Positions 20,810-30,646 of a stretch of DNA of 64,000 nucleotides are shown here, piece after piece; the first letter of the stretch is position 1, and each line of letters begins with the position of its first letter. Under the pieces are notes generated by a model. That model ran no database searches. It had not been told where the DNA came from and worked only from the letters and a program-made list of their open reading frames with translations. Source of the stretch: Arthrobacter sp. ISL-95 (GTDB taxonomy: Bacteria; Actinomycetota; Actinomycetes; Actinomycetales; Micrococcaceae); assembly GCF_018613695.1 (NCBI RefSeq), contig NZ_JAGGPR010000002.1, forward strand, positions 151,890 to 215,889. Direction: 5' to 3'. Made by a program: the position numbers and the translations under genes.

Positions 20810-21424
20810 CTAGAGCTTGCCGATCCCGGAAACGAGGGCCGCACGGCCTTCGTCAAGCTTGTAGGACAATCCGATGACGGCAACGCGGTCGTCGTCGATG
20901 GCGTCGGAAATCACACGCGAGCTGTCAGCAAGACGGGCTGCCGTCTGCTTGACGTGCTCCACCACCATGTCGTTGACGTCGTCCTGGTTGTTGCGCTTGG
21001 CCGTCAGGACCGACGGCGTGATGCGCTCCACGAGGTCGCGGATGAAGCCCGGAGGCATCTCGCCCGTTTCCACAGCCGCTTTGGTGGCCTTCACGGCACC
21101 GCAGCTGTCATGGCCGAGGATGACGATCAACGGCACGCGGAGTTCGCTGATGCTGTACTCGAGTGAACCGAGGACTGCGTCGTCAATGACCTGGCCCGCA
21201 GTGCGCACCACGAAGGCGTCACCCAGGCCCAAGTCAAAGATGATCTCTGCAGCGAGCCGGGAATCCGAGCAGCCGAAGATCACGGCAAACGGGTTCTGGT
21301 TCTCAATCAGCGAAGAGCGTCGCGAAGCATCCTGGTTGGGGTGCAGGGATTCGCCGGAAACAAAGCGTTCGTTGCCCTCGCGGAGACGGCGCCACGCCAG
21401 GGCTGGAGTCAGGTAAGTAGGCAC
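20810..21424 (-). CDS. Beta-type carbonic anhydrase
   Basis: Beta-class carbonic anhydrase of 204 residues; interconverts CO2 and bicarbonate. Zinc ligands C52 (FGCSDSR), H105 and C108 (GHDSCGA) and the catalytic dyad D54-R56 are all in place. Located between DUF4245 and fumC on the same strand, with gaps of 68 and 87 bases. Confidence 0.94.
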   Translation of the reverse strand: MPTYLTPALAWRRLREGNERFVSGESLHPNQDASRRSSLIENQNPFAVIFGCSDSRLAAEIIFDLGLGDAFVVRTAGQVIDDAVLGSLEYSISELRVPLIVILGHDSCGAVKATKAAVETGEMPPGFIRDLVERITPSVLTAKRNNQDDVNDMVVEHVKQTAARLADSSRVISDAIDDDRVAVIGLSYKLDEGRAALVSGIGKL

Positions 21425-21492
21425 GAGCCTTACTTTACGACGCAGACACCGCAGTCCGTGAAACTGTTGCGCGGATTAACCCGGATAGCCGG

Positions 21493-22194
21493 TCAGGCGG
21501 AAGGCTGCGCGGAAGAAGTTGCGGTGGCCGGGACGCTTGCAGGCGGTGCCTGCTCTGCGGACTTCACGACGGCGGCCGCCAGGGTTGCGAACTCTTCCAG
21601 GTTTGCCGTGCCGCTGAGAACGATGGTGGTTCCGCGGTATTCCAGGACCATGCTGCGCTTTTCCTTGCCGGAGTCCCGCAGTTCCCATTCCTGGCCACCC
21701 GCGTCACGGGTGCCGGTGACGGGGAGGTTCTCCGTCTGCTGCAAAACCCACGTGGGGTTCGCCTGGCTGGTCTGGGTGAGTCCGATGAAATTCTCCTTGG
21801 GAGTCAGGAAACCGATCTCCCAGGTAGGCACGCCGCTGCCCGTGCCGGACTCCCACCGGGCGTAATTGGGCTTGAATGTGTCGCCGGTATCCGGGGTGAC
21901 CGGTGTGAATCCCGCCACACCTGTGGCGTTGCGGGCGATGGCCGCGACGTCAACATCAGGCCGGAAACCCTCGCCCTTGGGCGCCGGGTTCATCAAAACA
22001 ATGGGGAGGAAAGCCAGGACACAAACCAGTAGCGCAATGACCATGCCGATGACCGAAGCGTTGGCCCGCTTGGCAGCTTTCGCCGCAATGACGGGTTTAA
22101 AGGGGGCATCCGGGGCTGCCTGGGCATCATTTTGCTTGGCCGCTGCAGCATCAGAGGTGTTCTCTGCTGCGGGCTTGTCCTGCGTTTCACTCAC
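21493..22194 (-). CDS. DUF4245 domain membrane-anchored protein
   Basis: Protein of about 233 residues with a low-complexity acidic N-terminus, one membrane helix (SVIGMVIALLVCVLAFLPIV) and a C-terminal extracytoplasmic DUF4245 domain (for example NYARWESGTGSG and TPKENFIGLTQTS). Function unknown; neighbours of fum and glpX in actinobacteria (as Rv1100). The GTG at 22194 gives the usual N-terminus; its GGAGGG is very close to the start, so this start is less than certain. Confidence 0.78.
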   Translation of the reverse strand: MSETQDKPAAENTSDAAAAKQNDAQAAPDAPFKPVIAAKAAKRANASVIGMVIALLVCVLAFLPIVLMNPAPKGEGFRPDVDVAAIARNATGVAGFTPVTPDTGDTFKPNYARWESGTGSGVPTWEIGFLTPKENFIGLTQTSQANPTWVLQQTENLPVTGTRDAGGQEWELRDSGKEKRSMVLEYRGTTIVLSGTANLEEFATLAAAVVKSAEQAPPASVPATATSSAQPSA

Positions 22195-22379
22195 CCCTCC
22201 ATGATCCCTTATCCCGGCAGGGAACACACATCCGGCAACCTCACAACGGGTACTGGGGGCCGCGGTCATCCAATGACTCCCGGAGCACGTGGCGACTATG
22301 ATCGTTGATAGAGGAACCCCGGGTTGCCCCGCGCAACCATGTCCGGTCCCGTGAATCGTCACTCGAAGAAGAGGTTCAA

Positions 22380-23417
22380 GTGTCTCCTGCACCAATGACC
22401 CAGCAGTATTCCACGATTTCGCCGTCGCTCGCCGTCGGCATCGACGAACCCGACCGCAACCTTGCGCTTGAACTCGTCCGTGTCACCGAGGCCGCGGCAA
22501 TTGCCGGTGGCCACTGGGTAGGTTTCGGTGACAAAAACAAGGCAGACGGCGCCGCCGTGGATGCCATGCGTTCATTCCTTCAAACCGTCCACTTCAATGG
22601 CGTTGTGGTCATCGGTGAAGGCGAAAAAGATGAAGCCCCCATGCTGTTCAACGGTGAGCAGGTTGGTGACGGCACCGGTCCCGAGTGCGACGTCGCCGTC
22701 GACCCCATCGACGGAACCCGCCTGACCGCCCTCGGCATCAACAACGCCCTCGCGGTGCTGGCAGTTGCCGAGCGCGGATCCATGTTCGACCCCTCCGCCG
22801 TGTTCTACATGGAGAAGCTCGTCACCGGCCCCGAAGCCGCCGACATGGTGGACCTGCGCCTGCCCGTCAAGCAGAACCTGCACCTCATCGCCAAGGCCAA
22901 GGGCGTCAAAGTCAACCAGCTCAACGTCATGATCCTGGACCGCGACCGTCACCGCCCCCTCGTGGAAGAAATCCGCGAAGCCGGTGCCCGCACCAAGTTC
23001 ATCATGGACGGTGACGTCGCCGGCGCCATCGCAGCGGCCCGCTCCGGCACCGGCGTCGACGCCCTCATGGGCATCGGTGGCACACCGGAGGGCATTGTTA
23101 CGGCTTGTGCCATCAAGTCCCTCGGTGGTGTCATCCAGGGCCGCCTGTGGCCCACCTCGGACGACGAAAAGCAGAAGGCCATCGACGCCGGACACGACCT
23201 CGACCGCGTCCTGTCCACGAACGACCTCGTCACCTCGGACAACTGCTACTTCGCAGCAACCGGCATCACCGACGGCGACCTCCTCCACGGCGTGCGCTAC
23301 CAGAAGGACCGCGTCATGACGCAGTCAATCGTGATGCGCTCCAAGTCCGGGACGGTCCGCTTCGTAGAGGCAGAGCACCACGCTTCCAAGTGGGAGACAT
23401 ACGCGCGCAAGCCGTAA
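22380..23417 (+). CDS. glpX: Class II fructose-1,6-bisphosphatase
   Basis: GlpX, 345 residues; dephosphorylates fructose-1,6-bisphosphate in gluconeogenesis and is the main FBPase of many actinobacteria. The lithium-sensitive phosphatase metal-site motifs are GEGEKDEAP near residue 79 and DPIDGT at 108-113. I chose the GTG at 22380 because GAAGAAGAGG is five bases upstream and the family begins close to MTQQYS. Upstream in-frame codons from 22305 have no homology-like features. Divergent from DUF4245. Confidence 0.95.
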   Translation: MSPAPMTQQYSTISPSLAVGIDEPDRNLALELVRVTEAAAIAGGHWVGFGDKNKADGAAVDAMRSFLQTVHFNGVVVIGEGEKDEAPMLFNGEQVGDGTGPECDVAVDPIDGTRLTALGINNALAVLAVAERGSMFDPSAVFYMEKLVTGPEAADMVDLRLPVKQNLHLIAKAKGVKVNQLNVMILDRDRHRPLVEEIREAGARTKFIMDGDVAGAIAAARSGTGVDALMGIGGTPEGIVTACAIKSLGGVIQGRLWPTSDDEKQKAIDAGHDLDRVLSTNDLVTSDNCYFAATGITDGDLLHGVRYQKDRVMTQSIVMRSKSGTVRFVEAEHHASKWETYARKP

Positions 23418-23442
23418 CCTCCACTGCTGTCGCGTCTTTGAC

Positions 23443-23524
23443 GCGAAAAGCGCCCCATCGCTCTGCGGCTATCTCCTCGTACCTCGTCGATTTGATGCCG
23501 CTCCCGCGATGGGGCGCTTTTCGC
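23443..23524. repeat. Intergenic hairpin element, copy C (terminator-like)
   Basis: Perfect 19-base arms (23443-23461 and 23506-23524) enclose an inner 5-bp stem GCGGC (23465-23469)/GCCGC (23497-23501). The loop contains CTCCTCGTACCTCGTCGATTTGAT. It stands between convergent glpX and the femX-like gene; CTTTT at each arm end would favour termination in both directions. The loop is shared with copies at 13874 and 42060 while the stems differ. Confidence 0.8.
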
Positions 23525-23584
23525 TGTCCAGAGGAGATTGCGTGGGCGCCCGGCCTTGCGCGCTATTGGGGGTGACGGTGGGGC

Positions 23585-24520
23585 CTAGCGGAGTTTGTCG
23601 CGGAGTTTTCTGGCCAGCTGGTAGGCGCCATAGCGGAGCTTGTTGACCGGGAGGTCCCAGGTGCCGGGGTAGGAGACTTCGCGTCCACCGAATGACTTCT
23701 TGAACGCAGTGAAGCCCGCCCATTTGTGGTCCGGCTGGTCTTCGGGGGCCACACCCCAGAGGTCCACGTGTTTGAGGCCCTTCTCCTTGGCGTCAGCCAT
23801 CAGGGTCACCAGGAGGGGGATGCCCGCGCTGAGCTTGCGATGGGTATCATCCAGGGCTGCGTGGGCGTACACGCGGGTGTCCGCGGAGTCGTAGGTGAAA
23901 GCAGCGGCGATCGGTTCGCCCTCAAGCTCCGCGATGAACAGCGTCCCAGCGCCGTTGGGCAGCAGGGAGGCAGCTACTTGGGTAAGGTACTCGTCACTTT
24001 GGGGCTTGAAGCCGTTCCGTGCAGCTGTCAGGTGGAGGAAGTGCAGGAGAATTCTGATGTCGGCGGGATCCCGTGAAGCGCGGAACGTCACGCCCTTCTT
24101 GTGGATGTTCCGGTAGAGGTTCCTGTTGGTCGGCTTCATGCCGGCCAGGACATCCTTGAAGTCCCCCTCAAGATCCACGATCCAGCTGAGCTCAGGCTGC
24201 TGGTTGACCGGCGCGGGCCTCAAGCCGCGGGCGCGAAGGAGGGAACCGGCGTCGGACGCTGTAAGTCCTGCGGCTGCGGGCTCCATCCGTACGAAGACCG
24301 CACCCTCATTCTTCGCCAGTGCCACCAAGGCTGCAGTGGCGGCGTCGAAAGCTTCCACTGACTCAGCCACAGGGCCGTAAGGAGCGTAAATGACCTTGCC
24401 GGCATGGTTCTTCTCCTCGATGGCGAGGAAGCTCCAGCCGGGTCCGGACTGCTCGTGGACACGGCGTCCCAAGGAACGCTGGACAGCCGCCCACGCGGGC
24501 GTTTGCAGGAAAAACTCCAT
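23585..24520 (-). CDS. FemX/MurM-like peptidoglycan bridge aminoacyltransferase
   Basis: FemAB-family protein of 311 residues with two GNAT-like halves, expected to add amino acids from aminoacyl-tRNA to the lysine side chain of lipid II, building the interpeptide bridge of A3/A4-type peptidoglycan. Landmarks: YAPYGPV near residue 46, GMKPTNRNLYRNIHKKGV near 128 (key W/R/N pattern for FemAB), FIAELEGEPIAAAF, and DLWGVAPED near 250. It starts three bases after the manA stop. The amino acid added cannot be told. Confidence 0.85.
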   Translation of the reverse strand: MEFFLQTPAWAAVQRSLGRRVHEQSGPGWSFLAIEEKNHAGKVIYAPYGPVAESVEAFDAATAALVALAKNEGAVFVRMEPAAAGLTASDAGSLLRARGLRPAPVNQQPELSWIVDLEGDFKDVLAGMKPTNRNLYRNIHKKGVTFRASRDPADIRILLHFLHLTAARNGFKPQSDEYLTQVAASLLPNGAGTLFIAELEGEPIAAAFTYDSADTRVYAHAALDDTHRKLSAGIPLLVTLMADAKEKGLKHVDLWGVAPEDQPDHKWAGFTAFKKSFGGREVSYPGTWDLPVNKLRYGAYQLARKLRDKLR

Positions 24521-24523
24521 GGA

Positions 24524-25774
24524 TCAGTTCCCCAGGCCGGTGGTCACGGCGAAGGCAACACTGACGTCCGTGGCACCCTGCACCGGGTGGACGTTGACGG
24601 GCGCTTCGATGTCGGGGATGAACGCAGCGGCGCCACGCTCAAGCCGGAGGTCGCTCTTGGGCGAGTCGAGCAGCACCGAACCGGCGACCACCACGACGAC
24701 GGCCGGCCCGGTTTGTGCCAAGGGCACCGGTTCGGCGCCGGGGCCAAGCTCAATGCGCTGGAGCTGGAATTCCTTGAATGGCGGCCGATACAGTTCCTGA
24801 CCGAACTCCGTCCCGCTGAGCTGGACACGCGGCACGCCGAGAGCTTCGAAGCGTACGGTCCTGAGAAGCTCAGGGATGTCCAGGTGTTTGGCGGTGAGGC
24901 CGCCGCGCAGCACGTTATCGGAGGAAGCCATGACTTCCACACCCAAGCCGTGGAGGTAGGCGTGGATATTCCCGGCAGGCAGGTACACAACCTCGCCGGG
25001 TTCCAGAGACAGGTGGTTCAGAAGGAGCGAGATGAGGACGCCGGGATCGCCCGGGAAGGCCTCATTGATGTCCAACATCGCGGCAAGCACCTCACGGTGC
25101 GGTTCCAACGGCGCGCCGGCGGAGAAGACGGCCACCACTTCGTTGATCGCATCGGAAACCTGGCTGCCGCCCTCGATCAGACGGCTGAAAGCTGCTTTCA
25201 GGGCAGCGGACTCGTCAGGCAAAGCAAGGTCCGAAATGACGTTGGTCATCACGGACGGAACAGTGACGGCAGCGGAATCAAGGACGCGGGCCAGATGCTC
25301 AAAGACCGCTTTGGACGCGGAGGGAGGGCGGAAGCCACACAGAGCCTTGAACGGAGTCAGGGCAAAGATCATCTCCGGTTTGTGGTTGTCGTCGCGGTAG
25401 TTGCGTTCTGCTGCATCCGCGGGGATGCCGGCGGCGTTCTCGCGGGCGAACCCTTCCTTCGCCTGATCCAGGCTTGGGTGCACCTGCAGGGACAGGGGCT
25501 GGCCGGCAGCGAGGAATTTGGTGAGGAACGGCAGCCGGGGTCCGAACTCGGCGATGCTTTCCGAACCCAGGCAGCGCAGGGGATCCGAGGCGATCAATGC
25601 GTCCAGTGGCTGAGTGACCCCGTTGGGGTGGACGGCTGTGGAGGGGGAGTCCGGGTGGGCTCCGATCCACATTTCTGCTTCGGGACCACCCGATGCAGGC
25701 CGACCCAGCAACTCGGCAATCGCCGTCGTCGAACCCCACGCATAGGGTCGCAAAACATTCTCAATCTGGTACAC
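24524..25774 (-). CDS. manA: Mannose-6-phosphate isomerase, class I
   Basis: Type I phosphomannose isomerase of 416 residues; interconverts fructose-6-phosphate and mannose-6-phosphate to supply mannosyl glycans. The zinc-site motifs are QVHPS near residue 97, NHKPEM near 131, and YLPAGNIHAYL near 256. Located between the LCP gene (48-base gap) and femX (3-base gap) in one direction, so probably one operon with envelope genes. Confidence 0.95.
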   Translation of the reverse strand: MYQIENVLRPYAWGSTTAIAELLGRPASGGPEAEMWIGAHPDSPSTAVHPNGVTQPLDALIASDPLRCLGSESIAEFGPRLPFLTKFLAAGQPLSLQVHPSLDQAKEGFARENAAGIPADAAERNYRDDNHKPEMIFALTPFKALCGFRPPSASKAVFEHLARVLDSAAVTVPSVMTNVISDLALPDESAALKAAFSRLIEGGSQVSDAINEVVAVFSAGAPLEPHREVLAAMLDINEAFPGDPGVLISLLLNHLSLEPGEVVYLPAGNIHAYLHGLGVEVMASSDNVLRGGLTAKHLDIPELLRTVRFEALGVPRVQLSGTEFGQELYRPPFKEFQLQRIELGPGAEPVPLAQTGPAVVVVVAGSVLLDSPKSDLRLERGAAAFIPDIEAPVNVHPVQGATDVSVAFAVTTGLGN

Positions 25775-25822
25775 GAAAGAAAGTCCTTATCGTCGCGCTG
25801 AACGTGAGGGGCGGAAGGCAGC

Positions 25823-27445
25823 TTACAGCGGCGCGCACTGTCCGTTGGTAGCCACCAGATCCCGGATGCCTTGCTCATCGCCTTGGGCTTTGAGGCCGTT
25901 CAGCAACTCGATGGTGATCGGAGTGCCGTCGGGTGTGGTGGTCACCGGCGTAAAGTCGGCCGATGGCGACGGCAACTGGCTGGCAGGTACGGACCCCGCC
26001 AGCGGACCGGCTGCCATGACGGCCCCGGCAGTAGCTCCGTCATAGGAAACGACGGCGTCACGCGCCTTGGGCGTGTTGGACGACGCCAGAACTTCCTGGA
26101 CCTTGGAATGGATCAGGTCAAAGTCGGGCACCGTGGAGAAGGAAGCGTCAAAATCCGGGGGCCCGATAGTGAGGCGCTTGACCGGCTGGTTCTTGGACTT
26201 CAAAGCGAGGTCCACGAAGCTGCCCAGCTGGTTGGAAGAAATATTGGAGTCGACCACCTTGGTGCCGGCGTTGGCGATGTCCTCGAACTTGGTGAGGAGG
26301 GTGGCGGGGTCCAGCTGCTTGAGCATGGCCTGCTGCACGCACTGTTGGCGCGCAATGCGGGCGTAGTCATCCACGAATTCGCGGGACCGTCCGTACCACA
26401 GGGCCTGGAACCCATTCAGCTGCTGGTCCCCGGCGGGGATCCAGCCATCAGGCATGCCGTGAATTCCGTTGGCCTCATCAGTGACGGGACCACTGATGGG
26501 CACCCAACCTCCGGCCTTGATGCGGATTCCGCCCATGGCGTCGATGAGCTTGGCGAAGCCGTCCATATCCACCAGCACATATGCCTGGACGGTGATGCCC
26601 AACGTGCCGGACACAGCTTCGAGCGTGGCCTGGGCGCCGGGATCGGGAACTCCCGGATAGAGATCCTGGTAGTTGTTGGTGACCTCGGTGTTAACGGCGT
26701 TGATGAGGCATTCGTCGCCGCAGTTGTAGCCATCCGGGTAGATCTTGCGCATGGGCGAGCCCTCGCTGAACTGCGCATTCTGAAGGTTACGCGGGACGGA
26801 GATGATGGCGCTCTCGCCCGTTTTCGCATCGACGCTGATGACGGAGAGGCTGTCCGGCCGGCGACCTGTCCTGTCGTCGCCGGCGTCGCCGCCCATCATG
26901 AGGAAGTTATAGCGTCCGTCCACGGGATCAATGGCAGGACCGGCGTCGAAGATGCTGCCAATCGCATTTCGGCTCACGTTCAGCACGTAGGCGAGGTAGC
27001 CCAGGGACCCGCTGGCGATGACAGTGCTTACTGCCAGGACCACAGCGATGATGGGCCGCATTCCTGGGGCCAGGAGTCCAGGCCTGATGATCCGAAAAGT
27101 ATTGAGGAACAGGAAAGCCCAGCCCAAGGCCAACGCCACCAGAATCACAATGATGAACAACGAGCCCACGGGGTGGGTGGCAAGGCTGAGCAGCAAGCTT
27201 CGATTCACCAAAGCAATGGACAGCGTGAGCAGGGCAAGGGCCCACACCGTAATGGTGACGCGCAAAGCAATGCGGCCAAGTTTGCGGTCCCCGGCAACGA
27301 TTTGGGCGCTGCCGGGAACAAAGAGAGTGAGGAGGACCAGCACAAAGGCGCGTTTGGTCCGCACCGGAGCGCTTGCGCCGGACGGATAGCGGACGGGATC
27401 AGTCAGGGCGGAACCGGGCTGACCCGGGGTCTTGTGCATGGTCAT
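25823..27445 (-). CDS. LytR-CpsA-Psr (LCP) family protein
   Basis: LCP-family enzyme of 540 residues, expected to transfer lipid-linked glycopolymers to peptidoglycan. Four hydrophobic segments near 33-50, 60-80, 93-117 and 133-153 are unusual against the single anchor of many LCP proteins. The extracellular LCP domain starts near 177 (YNFLMMGGDAGDDRTGRRPDS) with catalytic arginine/aspartate positions, followed by AIISVPRNLQ near 213 and later GIHGMPDG and RQQCVQQAML. The C-terminal 60 residues look like a LytR_C-type tail. The purE stop is 14 bases upstream. Confidence 0.92.
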   Translation of the reverse strand: MTMHKTPGQPGSALTDPVRYPSGASAPVRTKRAFVLVLLTLFVPGSAQIVAGDRKLGRIALRVTITVWALALLTLSIALVNRSLLLSLATHPVGSLFIIVILVALALGWAFLFLNTFRIIRPGLLAPGMRPIIAVVLAVSTVIASGSLGYLAYVLNVSRNAIGSIFDAGPAIDPVDGRYNFLMMGGDAGDDRTGRRPDSLSVISVDAKTGESAIISVPRNLQNAQFSEGSPMRKIYPDGYNCGDECLINAVNTEVTNNYQDLYPGVPDPGAQATLEAVSGTLGITVQAYVLVDMDGFAKLIDAMGGIRIKAGGWVPISGPVTDEANGIHGMPDGWIPAGDQQLNGFQALWYGRSREFVDDYARIARQQCVQQAMLKQLDPATLLTKFEDIANAGTKVVDSNISSNQLGSFVDLALKSKNQPVKRLTIGPPDFDASFSTVPDFDLIHSKVQEVLASSNTPKARDAVVSYDGATAGAVMAAGPLAGSVPASQLPSPSADFTPVTTTPDGTPITIELLNGLKAQGDEQGIRDLVATNGQCAPL

Positions 27446-27459
27446 CAGCCGCTGCCTTC

Positions 27460-28023
27460 CTAGCGGGAGCTCCGGGCGGATGCGTTGGCGGGGGAGAAGA
27501 CCTCTTCTACCTTGTGGCGCAGGTTTTCGCCCTTCTTGGTGGCGACGTCATTCAATTCCTGGGCAAAGGTGAGGAGGTCTGCGCGAAGCCTGGACGCAAG
27601 TTCATCGGTTCCTGAAGCCAGCATACGAACAGCAAGGAGTCCCGCGTTGCGGGCGCCCGCGATGGACACCGTGGCTACTGGAACGCCGGCAGGCATTTGC
27701 ACGATGGACAGCAGGGAGTCCATGCCATCAAGGGTTTTGAGGGGGACCGGGACTCCGATGACCGGAAGGGGCGTAACCGACGCCAGCATGCCGGGGAGGT
27801 GGGCTGCGCCACCGGCGCCTGCGATGATGACGCGCAGGCCGCGTTCATGGGCCGTCTGTCCGTAACGGATCATTTCGGTAGGCATGCGGTGGGCTGAGAC
27901 CACGTCCGCCTCGAAGGGGATGCCGAACTCGGCCAGGGCGTCCGCGGCGGCCTCCATGACCGGCCAATCGGAATCCGAGCCCATCACGAGTCCAACCAGT
28001 GGGGCTGTTGTTTCCGAAGTCAT
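27460..28023 (-). CDS. purE: N5-carboxyaminoimidazole ribonucleotide mutase
   Basis: PurE class I, 187 residues; converts N5-CAIR to CAIR in purine synthesis. Signature [10 protein letters not shown] near residue 14 and VSAHRMP near 41, plus [14 protein letters not shown]. The C-terminus is about 20 residues longer than usual and hydrophilic. Start overlaps purK stop by four bases. Confidence 0.97.
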   Translation of the reverse strand: MTSETTAPLVGLVMGSDSDWPVMEAAADALAEFGIPFEADVVSAHRMPTEMIRYGQTAHERGLRVIIAGAGGAAHLPGMLASVTPLPVIGVPVPLKTLDGMDSLLSIVQMPAGVPVATVSIAGARNAGLLAVRMLASGTDELASRLRADLLTFAQELNDVATKKGENLRHKVEEVFSPANASARSSR

Positions 28024-29207
28024 GCGGTCTCCTCAAGGGTGGTCTGTTCCGGTTTCCGGCCGTCACGGATGATGTTGGCTACCGCGGTAGCGCGCTGGCG
28101 GACGGACTCGACATCGGAAACCGAGCTACCAACGAGGTTCACGTGGCCGATCTTGCGGCCGGGGCGGACGGACTTGCCGTAGGAATGCACTTTTGCCGCA
28201 GGTTCGAAGGCCAACGCCATAGGGAAGGCTTTGAAAAGGTCTTGGTTGTCGCCGCCCAGGAAGTTCTTCATGACCACCACAGGTGCCAGGGCATCGGTGG
28301 CGCCCAACGGAAGGTCCAACACGGCCCGCAGGTGCTGCTCGAACTGGCTGGTGATGGAGCCGTCCTGCGTCCAGTGACCAGTGTTATGCGGTCGCATGGC
28401 CAACTCGTTGATGAGGAATCCCACTCCGGCTCCCGGCGTTTCGAAGAGTTCTGCAGCCATCACCCCAGTGACGCCGAGCTCGTTGGCAATGCGGAGGGCC
28501 GCCTCTTCGGCGGCAGCAGCCACTTCAATGGAAATGTTCTGGGCGGGTGCAATCACTTCGTCGCAAACCCCGTCCACCTGGATGGTGTGCACCACGGGCC
28601 AGGCACGGGATTCTCCACTGGGACTGCGTGCCACAAGGGCTGAGAGCTCACGGCTGAAATCAACCTTGGCTTCGGCTAGCAGGGGGCTCATGGCCTCGAA
28701 CCAGTCGGCTGTGTCCCGGGCGTCGTCCGGGGAGTCAACAATCCGCACACCCTTGCCGTCGTAGCCGCCGCGGGGCGTCTTCAGAACTACGGGCCAGCCG
28801 ATCCTGTCGCCAAAGCCCACCAGTTCCTCAACGGTGTTGACCGCAGACCACTCGGGGTTAGGCAGCCCAAGACGATCAATGGCAGCGCGCATCACCAGCT
28901 TGTCCTGGGCGTTAACCAAAGCATCAGGGCCTGGCTGGACGTTGACGCCGGCGTCCAGCAGGGCCTGGAGGTGCTGGGTGGGGACGTGTTCGTGATCGAA
29001 GGTCATGACGTCCAGGCCCTTGGAGAACTCAAGAAGAGCGTCCAGGTCCTTGTAGTCGCCAATGGGCGCCGTGGCCACTGCGGCCACGGCAGAAACGTCC
29101 TCACCCTCGGCCAAAACACGGAGTTCGAAGCCCAGGGCGGTAGCGGGCGGAGCCATCATTCGTGCGAGTTGGCCGCCGCCAACAACGCCAATTACTGGAA
29201 AAGTCAC
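28020..29207 (-). CDS. purK: N5-carboxyaminoimidazole ribonucleotide synthase
   Basis: PurK, 395 residues, ATP-grasp ligase making N5-CAIR from AIR and bicarbonate, the step before PurE. N-terminal [16 protein letters not shown] is the diagnostic opening; [16 protein letters not shown] near 141 is the ATP-grasp lysine/glycine loop; [14 protein letters not shown] near 267 is the active-site end. Probable first gene of purK-purE-LCP-manA-femX. A divergent promoter region of 180 bases separates it from gtrA. Confidence 0.97.
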   Translation of the reverse strand: MTFPVIGVVGGGQLARMMAPPATALGFELRVLAEGEDVSAVAAVATAPIGDYKDLDALLEFSKGLDVMTFDHEHVPTQHLQALLDAGVNVQPGPDALVNAQDKLVMRAAIDRLGLPNPEWSAVNTVEELVGFGDRIGWPVVLKTPRGGYDGKGVRIVDSPDDARDTADWFEAMSPLLAEAKVDFSRELSALVARSPSGESRAWPVVHTIQVDGVCDEVIAPAQNISIEVAAAAEEAALRIANELGVTGVMAAELFETPGAGVGFLINELAMRPHNTGHWTQDGSITSQFEQHLRAVLDLPLGATDALAPVVVMKNFLGGDNQDLFKAFPMALAFEPAAKVHSYGKSVRPGRKIGHVNLVGSSVSDVESVRQRATAVANIIRDGRKPEQTTLEETA

Positions 29208-29387
29208 AAGGTTCAGCCTACCGAACCGCTGGCGGGATCACTGATTCTGCCGCCCCCGTGGACGGTTTTTTGCAACGTAGAGGGCCAGTATCGGCCTTCT
29301 CACAGCCCCCTCAAAGGCAGCGCAGGGAAATCGGCGCTAAAATGAGCTTGGCCCATCGGCCCACTTTTTCAACGGCCATGGAGGGTC

Positions 29388-29954
29388 ATGATCACCACAC
29401 TTGCAGATCGCATCCGCGGACTTGCCTCACTTTTTTGGCGTGAGGTAGCAAAGTTCGGCGCCGTCGGCGGTGTTGCTTTTGTCATCGACTCGGCGGTTTT
29501 CATCTGGCTGTTTTCCGGTCCGATGCACGGCAGCGAAGTGTGGGCGAAGGCTATTGCGACGATTGTTGCGAGTATTTTTTCCTGGGTGGCAAACCGCTTC
29601 TGGACGTTCCGGCATCGTAAACAGGCCAACGTTGTCCGAGAGGCCGTGCTGTTTGCCGTCATGAACCTTGTGGGGCTCCTGATTGCGTCCGGTTGTGTGT
29701 GGTTCGCCAAGTACATCCTGGACCTCAACGACAAGCCGTCGCTTTTCATCGCCGGCAGCGTCGTTGGCCTCATCCTGGGCACTATCTTCCGTTTCTTCGC
29801 CTACCGCTTCTGGGTGTTCAACGAAGAGCTGGACGCCGAACCCGAGTTCTCGCATGACCACGAGATTATCGATCTTCACCACAAGTCCAAGAGCGGTTCC
29901 GAAACAGGCGTGAACCCTGCAACCGGTGAATTCCCCTCGGTCAAGAATCTCTAA
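29388..29954 (+). CDS. GtrA family membrane protein
   Basis: GtrA-like protein of 188 residues with four membrane helices (about 25-45, 52-72, 85-105, 118-138), characteristic FGAVGGVAFVIDSAVF and FWVF end motifs, and a hydrophilic C-terminal tail rich in H, D and S. Members are linked to flipping or handling of polyprenyl-linked sugars. Homologue position matches Rv3277 beside purK. Stop is two bases from the convergent gene. Confidence 0.88.
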   Translation: MITTLADRIRGLASLFWREVAKFGAVGGVAFVIDSAVFIWLFSGPMHGSEVWAKAIATIVASIFSWVANRFWTFRHRKQANVVREAVLFAVMNLVGLLIASGCVWFAKYILDLNDKPSLFIAGSVVGLILGTIFRFFAYRFWVFNEELDAEPEFSHDHEIIDLHHKSKSGSETGVNPATGEFPSVKNL

Positions 29955-29956
29955 CG

Positions 29957-30646
29957 CTAAGGACGGCTGACGCGCTCGTTCTCGAGCAGGTGCTCGGTCA
30001 CGTCCAAGTCCGGGTGTACCAGGACTACGGAGCCGTCCTCTTTCCAAGCGCCCAAAGAAGCTGCCAGGCATCGCTCCAGGCCTTCGGCAGCGCGTACCAG
30101 CAGACGGACGCCCGGCTCTTGAGTAGCAGCAAAGCCGTCAATAAGTTGTTCATGGCGCAGCCCTGCGGTTCCGCGTACAGCGGGCAAGCCCGCCTCGGGT
30201 TCGGTGTGGGCCATGAAGACGTCACCGTGGGAACGGACTTCAGCCGCGTAATCCACGACGCCGGATGGCAGCTCTCCCGGCCAGCGCATGGCTAGTGCCG
30301 CGAGCGGCACGGCGACGATTGCCCCGAAGCCGGCGCCGTCGTCGGGCTTGTCCGTAGCCAGGAGGTCTGCCGAGGTGTCGTCGAAGACCACCTCCATGCC
30401 CAGTTGCCAAGCGGCCAAGGCCCAGACGAAGGATTTCCAGTGCGCCGGGAGGTCCAGCCTGATTGACATCCCGGGTTCAGCGTCAAGTTCGTCCTGCAGC
30501 AGGTTGCTGGTTTTGGCTACCCAGTTGTCCAGGACGCGGCCTGAAAGCTCAACCCGCTCGGAGTCGGGACCGTACCAGGTGAGTCGTGGTGACGTTGAAT
30601 GACCGGATCGCAGGGCAGTCATCAGGTTCGTTGCCGGGATGCTCAT
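29957..30646 (-). CDS. TIGR03089 family protein
   Basis: Protein of 229 residues of the actinobacterial TIGR03089 family, which resembles the N-terminal part of AMP-binding acyl-CoA synthetases (for example the RVLDNWVAKTSNLLQDEL segment) but lacks the adenylation core. No enzyme activity is known. Its position beside LCP, gtrA and purEK matches Rv3268. Confidence 0.85.
   Translation of the reverse strand: MSIPATNLMTALRSGHSTSPRLTWYGPDSERVELSGRVLDNWVAKTSNLLQDELDAEPGMSIRLDLPAHWKSFVWALAAWQLGMEVVFDDTSADLLATDKPDDGAGFGAIVAVPLAALAMRWPGELPSGVVDYAAEVRSHGDVFMAHTEPEAGLPAVRGTAGLRHEQLIDGFAATQEPGVRLLVRAAEGLERCLAASLGAWKEDGSVVLVHPDLDVTEHLLENERVSRP

Noticed and set aside
25871..27463. A 530-codon open frame on the plus strand opposite the LCP gene
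   Set aside because: Mirror of the LCP gene; rich in H, G, Q and D as expected for antisense of high-GC coding DNA.
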